Shown here piece by piece: positions 32,327 through 39,739 of a stretch of 39,739 nucleotides of DNA. The stretch is from TMED109 sp015660425 (GTDB lineage Bacteria > Pseudomonadota > Alphaproteobacteria > TMED109), in contig JAPYTH010000017.1 of NCBI GenBank assembly GCA_029936295.1, forward strand, positions 1-39,739, read 5' to 3'. The position numbers and the translations under genes are program-made. The notes beneath the pieces were generated by a model. The model did not search any database. It was given only the letters and a program-made list of their open reading frames with translations, and was not told the DNA's origin. How positions within the stretch are numbered: the stretch's first letter is position 1; every line of letters begins with the position of its first letter.

Positions 32327-33745
32327 TTATACATCTTGGTATTTTTTTTCAATAGCTTCAATTAAATTATTTAAATTATTTAGGTTGTCTAAAGTATCTT
32401 CATCGTTCTCTTCTTCATATTTATTTCTGAGATCATCAATTTCCTTATAAGCCTTTGGAATTGTGTTCCATTGTTCATCATTAGAGCTAAAAATTTGTTT
32501 TGCTATACTCCTATTTATATTATTATAAATGCTTTTTGGAAGTAAAGAAGGGTTTTCTTCATATATTAATCTTTCAGAAAAATAATAATTTCTTTCATCT
32601 TTAAATTTGTTAGCTACTTTGATTTTATCTTCCCAGGATGCCAGATGAAATTCTTCCATAACTATTTTTTCATGGTTGTTAGAAAATGAGTGGTAAATTG
32701 TTTCTTCATAATTGATATCTTCTTGAGAAATCAATTCTTCTTTTTCAGAAGCTTGCTTTTCTAATATATTTTCTACCATTTGTTTAAACTCTGTATTAGA
32801 ATTTATAATTTCTGCTCTTCTTAATAATTCTTTTTTTGATATATGCTTATATTGATTTATCTTAGAAATATGATTTAAATTCATAATAATTGGGCTTTTA
32901 TTGCTTCTAACGGATCTAATTATTTTAGGACTTTTTGACATAAAGTGTTCTAGAGATTCTTGTTTTAAATTTATATAATCCTCAGGATCATTTTTTAGAT
33001 CAAAACACTGTGCCCATTTGTATCTTGGATGAAAGCATAATAGAGAAACAATGAATGGCATAGTTTTTCCAAAAAATGTTTCAGTAATACAAAAAATTTT
33101 ATTATTTTTAATTGTATTATTTGTGTCTTCACGATTAGTTGTGAGAAGACTTGCCTCCCATAATTCAGGACTTTTCTTCTTTATAAGCTCAGCTAATTTA
33201 ATAGTTGCTATCGTGTCTCCTATAGCATCATGAGCACTAAAGTCATTAATACCATTAAATGGAGCTACTTGATCTAGTTTAAATGACAGTTTCCCTTTTT
33301 CATTAAGTGGGATTTTAATGTTATCAGGATAATATGCGTGATTTGCTCTAATAATATTTAGTAAGTCAGATCTTTTATTACCATTATTGATAGTGAGGTA
33401 GGGATCAAATAAGTTTTTAAATAAGGATTTTCTTAAAAACTCTTCGTCAAAACTGATTGAATTATATCCTATATATATTGCCATTCCCCATGACTTAAAT
33501 TTTTTAAGCATTAATTCAATTAATGAAAAATGAGAAAGACTTGTTTCTGTTAGGTCTTTTACAGAGCTTTTATTAACAAGTATAGCTTGAGGGTAGGGAA
33601 TAAGGCCTGGTCGCAAGCAACATCTAGCTTCAAATTTATCAATTTCTTGAAAATCAGAATTAGTTAAAACTGCACCAACTTGTATAATTTGATCCCAATT
33701 GCTTTCTCTTCCAGTTGTTTCAAAATCATAAAATATATAATTCAT
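32327..33745 (-). CDS. sbcB: exodeoxyribonuclease I
   Basis: 472 aa, the length of ExoI. The N-terminal DEDDh exonuclease has YDFETTG (Asp7, Glu9), ISFDEEFLR and SAHDAIGDT with the catalytic His and last Asp. The family-specific NLFDPYL, RSDLLNIIRANHAYYP and FKLDQVAP segments match ExoI rather than DnaQ. The SH3-like and C-terminal helical domains (about 200-470) are present but divergent and Asn/Lys/Glu-rich. It degrades single-stranded DNA 3'-5' in recombination and mismatch repair. The start overlaps the murU stop by 1 nt. It sits where addB-addA usually lie in alphaproteobacteria. Confidence 0.93.
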   Translation of the reverse strand: MNYIFYDFETTGRESNWDQIIQVGAVLTNSDFQEIDKFEARCCLRPGLIPYPQAILVNKSSVKDLTETSLSHFSLIELMLKKFKSWGMAIYIGYNSISFDEEFLRKSLFKNLFDPYLTINNGNKRSDLLNIIRANHAYYPDNIKIPLNEKGKLSFKLDQVAPFNGINDFSAHDAIGDTIATIKLAELIKKKSPELWEASLLTTNREDTNNTIKNNKIFCITETFFGKTMPFIVSLLCFHPRYKWAQCFDLKNDPEDYINLKQESLEHFMSKSPKIIRSVRSNKSPIIMNLNHISKINQYKHISKKELLRRAEIINSNTEFKQMVENILEKQASEKEELISQEDINYEETIYHSFSNNHEKIVMEEFHLASWEDKIKVANKFKDERNYYFSERLIYEENPSLLPKSIYNNINRSIAKQIFSSNDEQWNTIPKAYKEIDDLRNKYEEENDEDTLDNLNNLNNLIEAIEKKYQDV

Positions 33746-34482
33746 TATTTATAGTTTTCTAACCATGTATTGGCCTCTTTAAGAGCTTCTATGGTTCCAA
33801 TATGCAACCATTTCTGGCTATTTATTATACCCCAGATAGAATTGTTTTTTATCGCATTATCATAACAAAAATTCAAAGAGAACACATTTTTTTTTACCTC
33901 ATTAGTTACTTTAGGGTTTAAAATTTGCCACCCTGTATAAGCAAGACCATTATTCATGTTTCTGCTAATTCTAGAGGGTTTATTTTTACTGGAAAATGTA
34001 AAATCACCTTTATTATAATATCCAATCGAGTTTTTAAAATTATCTAAAAGTAAAAGAAAGTCCATATTTTTAGCATTATAATTTTTTATCAGTAATGATA
34101 AAGGACTAATTGATTTGAAAGGTATAATAAGAGAATCTCCATTAATAACTATAATAGGTTTATTATTATCTTTATCTTTAATGTTTTTTATTGCCCCTCC
34201 AGTGTCTAATATTACTTTTTCTTTTATTATAATTATTTCCATAGATTTATTAAATTTTCTGTATTCTTCTATATATTCTTCAATTTTTAAGGAGAGATAA
34301 TGAACATTAATAAAGCATTTCTTTATTTTATTTTTTTTAAGTTCTTCTAATATATAAAATATAATAGGTTTATTTTTTAATAATACTAAAGGTTTTGGTG
34401 TAGTAAGAGTAAGAGGACGCATCCTTGCGCCAAATCCTGCCGCAAGGATAATTGCTTCTGTTATTTTAGTTTTGTTATACAT
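33745..34482 (-). CDS. murU: nucleotidyltransferase, MurU-like (MurNAc-1-P uridylyltransferase)
   Basis: 245 aa, a sugar-phosphate nucleotidyltransferase fold. AIILAAGFGARMRPLTLTTP with KPLV is the NTP-binding signature, VINGDSLI gives the metal-binding Asp, and TGWQILNP is typical of the family. Directly downstream of the AmgK-like kinase (7 nt), it completes the cell-wall recycling shunt: MurNAc to MurNAc-1-P to UDP-MurNAc. The pairing, not the sequence alone, identifies it. Confidence 0.88.
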   Translation of the reverse strand: MYNKTKITEAIILAAGFGARMRPLTLTTPKPLVLLKNKPIIFYILEELKKNKIKKCFINVHYLSLKIEEYIEEYRKFNKSMEIIIIKEKVILDTGGAIKNIKDKDNNKPIIVINGDSLIIPFKSISPLSLLIKNYNAKNMDFLLLLDNFKNSIGYYNKGDFTFSSKNKPSRISRNMNNGLAYTGWQILNPKVTNEVKKNVFSLNFCYDNAIKNNSIWGIINSQKWLHIGTIEALKEANTWLENYK

Positions 34483-34489
34483 TTTAATT

Positions 34490-35473
34490 TTAAGATAAAT
34501 ATAGTTTATTTTTTGGAATATACTGCTCTATCCACAATAAAATCTCTTCTAAGTTTGCGTCTTTTGCAGCATTTAGAAAGATGCTCATAGCTTTATTTAC
34601 CAGTTTAAGATATCTTATTTTATTATCTCTTCTTGCTAGTCTAATAAATATACCAACAATTTTTGCATTTCTTTGTGCGGTTAAAATTTTATAATTTTTT
34701 AAGAATACTTCTTTATTTTTAATATTATTTAATTTAATAAATTCTTGGATTACTATTTTTTTAGTTTTCTCTTTTACTTGTCTTCTTACATCTTCTAGTA
34801 AAGATGATATGTCATATGCTTCATGACCAATTAAGGCATCCTGAAAATCAATTAACCCTATTCTTTGAATATTTTTTCTTTTTGGTAACCAAAAAAGATT
34901 ATCTGCATGAAAGTCCCTTAGTACAAGCTTATTATTATTTCTAATGATATCTTTTAAATTTTTCTTCCACGCTTTTTCCCATTCTAGTAAAGCTAAATTA
35001 TCTAGTTCTATATTAATTTCTTTAAAAAACCATTCTGTAAAAATATTTAATTCTGCTAGAAGATATTTATTGCTATATACTGGTATCGTCTTGGGTACAC
35101 TATTTTTATGAATATTGGATAAACAGTGCACTGCATTTATATATAATAATTTTTCAGAAACATTATTTTCTATTGCTTTATTAAAAGTTAAATTTCCAAA
35201 ATCCTCTATTAAAAATAGTCCATTTTTATGGTCGGTCTTAATTATTTTTGGAGCAGATGCACCAATTTGATTTAAATGCTCTGATATTTTGATAAATTTA
35301 TTGTTATTATTGTGTTCTGAATGTGAATCCATTAATAAAATGTTTTTACCATTTTTTATCCTAAAATAGCGTCTACTTGAAGCATCTTGTTCAATGGGCT
35401 CTAATAATAAGTTATTTATACCATTACTATTTAAAAAATCTAAAATTCTTTTATTGTGTTGCATGTTTGACAT
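34490..35473 (-). CDS. amgK: aminoglycoside phosphotransferase-family kinase, AmgK-like
   Basis: 327 aa. The kinase-like fold shows LRDFHADNLFWLP (catalytic Asp and Asn, Brenner-type motif) and GLIDFQDALIGHEAYDISSL (metal-binding Asp, counterpart of DFG). The SRRYFRI segment near residue 30 is in the nucleotide-binding lobe. In this context (tsaE upstream, murU downstream) the family is the anomeric kinase for MurNAc/GlcNAc in peptidoglycan recycling. The start directly abuts the tsaE stop. Confidence 0.88.
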   Translation of the reverse strand: MSNMQHNKRILDFLNSNGINNLLLEPIEQDASSRRYFRIKNGKNILLMDSHSEHNNNNKFIKISEHLNQIGASAPKIIKTDHKNGLFLIEDFGNLTFNKAIENNVSEKLLYINAVHCLSNIHKNSVPKTIPVYSNKYLLAELNIFTEWFFKEINIELDNLALLEWEKAWKKNLKDIIRNNNKLVLRDFHADNLFWLPKRKNIQRIGLIDFQDALIGHEAYDISSLLEDVRRQVKEKTKKIVIQEFIKLNNIKNKEVFLKNYKILTAQRNAKIVGIFIRLARRDNKIRYLKLVNKAMSIFLNAAKDANLEEILLWIEQYIPKNKLYLS

Positions 35474-35926
35474 TTAAAGAATATGAAATCCATTAATATT
35501 TTTTAGAAATTCCTGATTAGCAATAACTTCTGCAGATCTTTTTTCATTATTAAGGTCTTTAATAATAATATCAATTCTTTTATGAGGAATTAAGTGCTCA
35601 ATTATTTCTGGCCATTCAATTATAATAATACCGTTATTTAACGCATCTTCTAGACTTAAATTCCATACATCGTTTGGGTTTTTTAATCTATACATATCAT
35701 AATGCCATATTATATTATTATCATATTCATATGTTAATAACATAGGAAATGTGGGGCTCAAAACTTTATTGCTATTAGTTAAAAACTTTATGAATGATCT
35801 AGCTAACGTAGTTTTTCCAGTTCCCAAAGCACCTTTTAAACAAAAGATGTCATCCTTTTTTGATATTTTTGCAAGTTTTTGACCTAGTTTGATAGTATCT
35901 TTAATATTATTTAATAATAATTTCAT
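35474..35926 (-). CDS. tsaE: tRNA threonylcarbamoyladenosine biosynthesis ATPase TsaE
   Basis: 150 aa P-loop protein. Walker A is GALGTGKTTLAR (about 33-44), then SPTFPMLLTYE and WHYDMYRLKNP, the TsaE signature; IIIEWPE is the Walker-B-like strand. It works with TsaB and TsaD to make t6A37 in ANN-reading tRNAs. It lies 23 nt after ahcY and directly before amgK, the standard alphaproteobacterial order. Confidence 0.95.
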   Translation of the reverse strand: MKLLLNNIKDTIKLGQKLAKISKKDDIFCLKGALGTGKTTLARSFIKFLTNSNKVLSPTFPMLLTYEYDNNIIWHYDMYRLKNPNDVWNLSLEDALNNGIIIIEWPEIIEHLIPHKRIDIIIKDLNNEKRSAEVIANQEFLKNINGFHIL

Positions 35927-35949
35927 TATTCTTTAAATAAAAATTTTCT

Positions 35950-37245
35950 TTAGTACCTATAATGATCAGGTTTAAATGGACCATTAACATTTAGGCCAAG
36001 ATATTCTGCCTGCTTATTATTTAATTTTGTGAGTTGTGCTCTAACCTTATTTAAATGGAGATAAGCAACTTTTTCATCTAGCTCTTTGGGTAAAGTATAT
36101 ACTTTATTTTCATAATTTTTATAGTTTTGCCATAATTCAATTTGGGCTAAAACTTGATTTGTAAATGAGGCACTCATCACAAAACTTGGATGACCTGTCG
36201 CACAGCCTAAATTAACTAGCCTACCTTCAGCTAATACAATAATTTTTTTTCCATCAGGAAATGTTACTTGATCAACTTGTGGTTTAATTTCTTCCCATTT
36301 ATAATTTTTTAAAGAAGCAATTTCAATTTCTGAATCAAAATGTCCAATATTACATATAATAGCTCTATCTTTCATATTTCGCATATGATCGAGGTTAATT
36401 ACATCACAATTTCCAGTAGCTGTTACAAATATATCAGCATTTTTTGATGCATTGTCCATAGTTACTACTTCATAACCTTCCATAGAAGCTTGTAATGCAC
36501 ATATAGGATCTATCTCAGTAACTAATACTCGTGCCCCAGCATTTCTAAGAGAAGCGGCTGATCCTTTTCCAACGTCTCCATAACCTGCTACAACTGCTAC
36601 TTTTCCAGACATCATCACATCAGTTGCTCGTCTAATCCCATCTACTAAGCTTTCACGACATCCGTATAAATTATCAAATTTAGATTTAGTTACAGAGTCA
36701 TTAACATTAATAGCGGGAACTAACAGTGTATTATCTTTTTCCATTTCATATAATCGATGAACACCAGTAGTTGTTTCTTCACTTAAACCTTTTATATTTT
36801 TTAACATTTCTGGATATTTCTCATGCATTAACTTTGTTAAATCACCACCATCATCTAATATTAAATTAGGTTTCCAATTACCAGGTCCAGTAATTGTTTT
36901 TTCAATACAATCCCAGAATTCTTCTTCAGTTTCACCTTTCCATGCAAATACAGGTATATTATTTTTAGCTATTGCAGCAGCAGCATGGTCTTGGGTCGAA
37001 AAAATATTACATGAAGACCATCTTACTTCGGCTCCTAAACTGATTAAAGTTTCGATTAATACAGCTGTTTGAATAGTCATATGAAGGCATCCAACTATTT
37101 TTGCTTCTTTGAGAGGTTTGTTATCAGCATATTCATCTCTTAATGTCATTAAGCCCGGCATTTCTGTTTCTGCTATTTCTATTTCTTTTCTTCCCCATTC
37201 TGCTAGTGAGATGTCAGCTATTTTATAATCGTTAAAGTCGGACAT
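35950..37245 (-). CDS. ahcY: adenosylhomocysteinase
   Basis: 431 aa. It hydrolyses S-adenosylhomocysteine to adenosine and homocysteine with tightly bound NAD. Key segments: CLHMTIQTAVLIETL, SCNIFSTQDHAAAA, NDSVTKSKFDNLYGCRESL (catalytic Lys), the NAD loop GYGDVGKGSAASL and HPSFVMSASFTNQVLA. The C-terminal Lys and Tyr (PFKPDHYRY), which reach the NAD site of the neighbouring subunit, are intact. ATAAAAGGAATT upstream supplies a Shine-Dalgarno. No SAH riboswitch is possible in the 19 nt before it, since ptsN ends there. Confidence 0.98.
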   Translation of the reverse strand: MSDFNDYKIADISLAEWGRKEIEIAETEMPGLMTLRDEYADNKPLKEAKIVGCLHMTIQTAVLIETLISLGAEVRWSSCNIFSTQDHAAAAIAKNNIPVFAWKGETEEEFWDCIEKTITGPGNWKPNLILDDGGDLTKLMHEKYPEMLKNIKGLSEETTTGVHRLYEMEKDNTLLVPAINVNDSVTKSKFDNLYGCRESLVDGIRRATDVMMSGKVAVVAGYGDVGKGSAASLRNAGARVLVTEIDPICALQASMEGYEVVTMDNASKNADIFVTATGNCDVINLDHMRNMKDRAIICNIGHFDSEIEIASLKNYKWEEIKPQVDQVTFPDGKKIIVLAEGRLVNLGCATGHPSFVMSASFTNQVLAQIELWQNYKNYENKVYTLPKELDEKVAYLHLNKVRAQLTKLNNKQAEYLGLNVNGPFKPDHYRY

Positions 37246-37264
37246 AATAATTCCTTTTATAAAT

Positions 37265-37789
37265 TTATAATTTATTTGTTAATATAGCATATATAGTTTC
37301 TTTATCTAAAGATGCACGTAAATTTTTTATAATTTTTTTATTGATAAATAGCCTAGATAGAAAAGCGAGTATATTTAAATGATTAGGCTGCTGATTTTTA
37401 GGTGAAATCAGAGTAAATATAAGGTCTACAGGCTCATTGTCTACAGCATCAAAATTAATCGATTTATTCAGTTTTATAAATATGCCAAACATACTTTGAA
37501 TTTCAGAAATTTGAATGTTTGGAATAGCTACACCCCCTCCTATTCCACTACTTTCATTAATTTCTTTGTCTAAAAATAATTTCAGAAATTTTGATTTAGA
37601 CCCATATTTTTTTTTTTCACATAAATAAGATAATTTTGTAAATAATTGTTTTTTATGATTAATATTTTGTAGAGTAAAGATATTAGAAGTAGATAAAAAA
37701 TTAGTAATTTTAATTCCTTTATTAACATCAATAATATTTTTTTTTATAAAATTATTATCTGGTTTAGGTTTTAACATTAAAGTCCCCAT
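37265..37789 (-). CDS. ptsN: PtsN-like nitrogen-regulatory IIA protein, phosphorylation-site His replaced
   Basis: 174 aa, PTS IIA fructose/nitrogen fold, longer at the N terminus than the usual 150-165. The conserved active-site block GIGxGVAIPH appears here as GIGGGVAIPN (residues 82-91), so the phosphorylated His is Asn91 (codon AAC). The rest of the fold (LFLDKEINESSG, VDLIFTLISP, HLNILAFLSRLF) is recognisable. Known PtsN takes phosphate from the PtsP-NPr relay at that His and controls K+ uptake and nitrogen/carbon functions; this one cannot do so in the normal way. It lies 99 nt after rpoN and 19 nt before ahcY. An in-frame ATG at 37777 (residue 5) is an alternative start. Confidence 0.88.
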   Translation of the reverse strand: MGTLMLKPKPDNNFIKKNIIDVNKGIKITNFLSTSNIFTLQNINHKKQLFTKLSYLCEKKKYGSKSKFLKLFLDKEINESSGIGGGVAIPNIQISEIQSMFGIFIKLNKSINFDAVDNEPVDLIFTLISPKNQQPNHLNILAFLSRLFINKKIIKNLRASLDKETIYAILTNKL

Positions 37790-37888
37790 ATGCTTAAATA
37801 TTTATAGATATCAAATTTAAATGAGAGTTAGCAAGTTTTAAAATATTAGTAAGATTATATAATATATTATAAATTTTTTATATAATTT

Positions 37889-39181
37889 TTAAAGATTTTT
37901 TGACCTTACTAGAGAGCTACCTATTTTTAAACTTTTCCTATATTTAGTAACAGTCCTTCTTGATATATTAACACTATCTTTCTTTAGTATGTCTACAATT
38001 TTTTGATCACTATAGATATTATTTGATTTTTTTTCACTATTTATTAATTGTGCAATTTTTGATTTAATTGATATGGCAGAACTATTCTTCATATTAAGCT
38101 TATCGGTGATTTTGCTACTAAAAAAATAACTTAAAGGCAATATATTATTATTAAATTTTATATATTTATTTTTAACAGCCCTACTTATAGTACTTTCATT
38201 CATAAATACCTTTTCACTAATATATTTATGAGTTAAAGGTAAAATACTTTCCTCTCCTTTAAAGAAAAACTCTTTTTGAAAAGCTAAAACATTTTTTGCA
38301 ACTAAAAGCATAGTCTTATTTCTTCTATTCAAATTATTTTGAAGCATTTTTCCATGGGCAATACATTCTTTGATATAATTTTTTATTTCTTTATTAGATA
38401 ATTCTTTTTGTTTGATTTTCATTTTATTGACATATTTTTCATTTATAATAACTTGATAATTACTTTCATTATATAAAGTTATGTCTATTTTATTATTGGA
38501 TGCTTTAACTATAATATCTGGAATAACTATTTTAATTTGTTCTACTTCTAGTTCCTCTATAGGTCTTGGCTTTAATAGTTTAATATTTTTAATCATTGTA
38601 ATAATTTGATTTTGTTCAACTTCACATAGTTGTGCTAATTTACTAAAGTTACCTGTTGCTATGTGAGGAAGATTTTTTAATATTATTTTATATTTGGAAT
38701 TTAAAAGCCCCTTTTTTTCTAATTGAATAGATAAATGTTCTGTTATCGAAGAGGAAAATATTCCTATAGGGTCCAATAATTTTAGTTTAAGTAAAATTTT
38801 ATTTGAGAGTTCTGTTGAAGTTTTTGTTAAACTAGCTGCTTCAGACGCAGTTATTTTGCAGTAACCAAAATTATCAAGGTTCTCTATATAAACCTGAACC
38901 AGTCTTTGATTTTTATGATTTAAACATATTAATGAGCTTTGTTGGTATAACCATTCTTTTATATTATCATTTTTTGATTGATTTTCTATATCTGAATTTT
39001 CGTTAGTTCCGAAAAAAGATTTTGAGGACAATAAAAAAGGATTCTTTTCTATTTCTTTTTTAGTAAATGCATCTATTTCATTAGAAGACATTTGTAAAAT
39101 TTTTATAGAATTAATTATGTTACTATTAATTTTGTGATTAATTTTTATATTAGGTTTTTGAGAAAATGTCTGTTTAAGCAT
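37889..39181 (-). CDS. rpoN: RNA polymerase sigma-54 factor
   Basis: 430 aa. Region I, the activator-response region, is at residues 15-50 (INSIKILQMSSNEIDAFTKK) and has very few of the Gln residues usual there. The core-binding region (about 85-270) is divergent. The helix-turn-helix is at about residues 315-345 (YISEKVFMNESTISRAVKN), and the RpoN box SRRTVTKYRK (consensus ARRTVxKYR) near residue 410 would read the -24 element. It should therefore be a working sigma-54. It lies between lptB (13 nt) and ptsN (99 nt); the hibernation factor gene hpf often found between rpoN and ptsN is absent. Confidence 0.93.
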   Translation of the reverse strand: MLKQTFSQKPNIKINHKINSNIINSIKILQMSSNEIDAFTKKEIEKNPFLLSSKSFFGTNENSDIENQSKNDNIKEWLYQQSSLICLNHKNQRLVQVYIENLDNFGYCKITASEAASLTKTSTELSNKILLKLKLLDPIGIFSSSITEHLSIQLEKKGLLNSKYKIILKNLPHIATGNFSKLAQLCEVEQNQIITMIKNIKLLKPRPIEELEVEQIKIVIPDIIVKASNNKIDITLYNESNYQVIINEKYVNKMKIKQKELSNKEIKNYIKECIAHGKMLQNNLNRRNKTMLLVAKNVLAFQKEFFFKGEESILPLTHKYISEKVFMNESTISRAVKNKYIKFNNNILPLSYFFSSKITDKLNMKNSSAISIKSKIAQLINSEKKSNNIYSDQKIVDILKKDSVNISRRTVTKYRKSLKIGSSLVRSKNL

Positions 39182-39194
39182 TTTAATAATAAAA

Positions 39195-39739
39195 TTAAAG
39201 GTTAAATTTATTGCCTAAGTAAACTCTTCTTACATTCTCATCTTCAATAATTTCATTAGGGCTACCCTTCATCAATACTTTTCCCTCATGCAGAATATAA
39301 GCTTTATCTATTAACTCTAAAGTTTCTTTCACATTATGATCTGTAATTAATACGCCTACACCTCTATCTTTAATGTGTTTTATAAGTTCTCTAATTTCTT
39401 CGATTGCTATAGGATCAATACCTGCTAATGGTTCATCTAAAAGGATAAAAGATGGTTGAGAAGCTAAAGTTCTGGCAATTTCTACTTTTCTTCTTTCCCC
39501 TCCAGATAGTGCTAAACTAGAAGTTCTTCTTAAATGTGTTAAAGAAAACTCAGCTAATAATTCATCTAAATTTATTTCTCTTTCTATCCTGTCTGAAATA
39601 TGAAGGGCTAAAATTGCTCTAATGTTTTGTTCGACGGTCATACCTCTAAAAATTGATATCTCCTGCGGTAAATATCCTATACCTGCCCTTGATCTTTTAT
39701 AAATTGGCATTTTAGTTATATCTTTATTATTTAATAAGA
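39195..39739 (-). CDS. lptB: LPS export ABC transporter ATPase LptB, N terminus beyond window
   Basis: The visible part starts in an open frame at the window end (LLNNKDITKMPIYKRSRAGI); the internal Met at 39710 is not the start. The Q-loop GIGYLPQE, signature LSGGERRKVEIAR, Walker B FILLDEPLAGID and switch TDHNVKETL are intact, and AGID with GYLPQE is characteristic of LptB. Walker A is outside. LptB powers LptFG extraction of lipopolysaccharide from the inner membrane. rpoN follows after 13 nt, the standard lptB-rpoN pair. Confidence 0.95.
   Translation of the reverse strand, partial: LLNNKDITKMPIYKRSRAGIGYLPQEISIFRGMTVEQNIRAILALHISDRIEREINLDELLAEFSLTHLRRTSSLALSGGERRKVEIARTLASQPSFILLDEPLAGIDPIAIEEIRELIKHIKDRGVGVLITDHNVKETLELIDKAYILHEGKVLMKGSPNEIIEDENVRRVYLGNKFNL

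Overview
The window is a 39.7-kb piece of a very A+T-rich bacterial genome. The conserved gene order (a TIGR02300 zinc-ribbon gene and tRNA-Ala divergent from aroA-cmk-rpsA-ihfB-lapA-pyrF-trpF-trpB-trpA-accD-folC, then trxA, murU/amgK/tsaE, ahcY, ptsN, rpoN, lptB) is that of an alphaproteobacterium. The low G+C, compact spacing and absence of mobile elements suggest a streamlined, probably marine lineage; I cannot name the order. Two runs of exactly 100 N (5585-5684 and 25614-25713) are scaffold gaps, so this is a draft or metagenome-derived assembly. Both window edges cut genes.

Layout. 1-3834: a truncated SAM methyltransferase, a small membrane protein, a candidate 27-aa peptide gene with an exceptional Shine-Dalgarno and its own terminator, an enolase-superfamily enzyme paired with an epoxide-hydrolase-like protein, a MazG-like pyrophosphohydrolase and tRNA-Arg(CCG). 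3910-10301: a short hypothetical gene, then a tight minus-strand run (ABC ATPase, SMR-type flippase-like protein, NAD-dependent epimerase, large GT-C-like membrane protein, SulP anion transporter, DnaQ-like exonuclease) that looks partly like an envelope-sugar cassette. 10400-18086: zf-CHCC protein, MFS transporter, polA, an old-yellow-enzyme oxidoreductase, an aldo/keto reductase and a LysR regulator. 18185-21260: a 24-aa PqqA-like precursor peptide with a perfect terminator, an EmrAB-like efflux pair and tRNA-Ala(GGC). 21272-31976: TIGR02300 protein, then the plus-strand housekeeping run aroA to folC (shikimate/tryptophan, pyrimidine, fatty acid and folate genes around ribosomal protein S1 and IHF-beta). 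31973-39739: a minus-strand run lptB-rpoN-ptsN-ahcY-tsaE-amgK-murU-sbcB-trxA.

Most of the window is ordinary core genome. The points most worth a second look are an isolated pqqA with no pqqBCDE beside it; a mini-gene whose ribosome-binding region can pair over 17 consecutive positions with the 3' end of 16S rRNA; a PtsN in which the phosphorylated His is Asn; a DHA2 efflux gene that appears to start at ATT; and exonuclease I in the place where alphaproteobacteria normally keep addAB.

No CRISPR array, insertion sequence, integrase or rRNA operon was seen. No gene-free stretch longer than about 300 bases exists once the small genes and tRNAs are counted.
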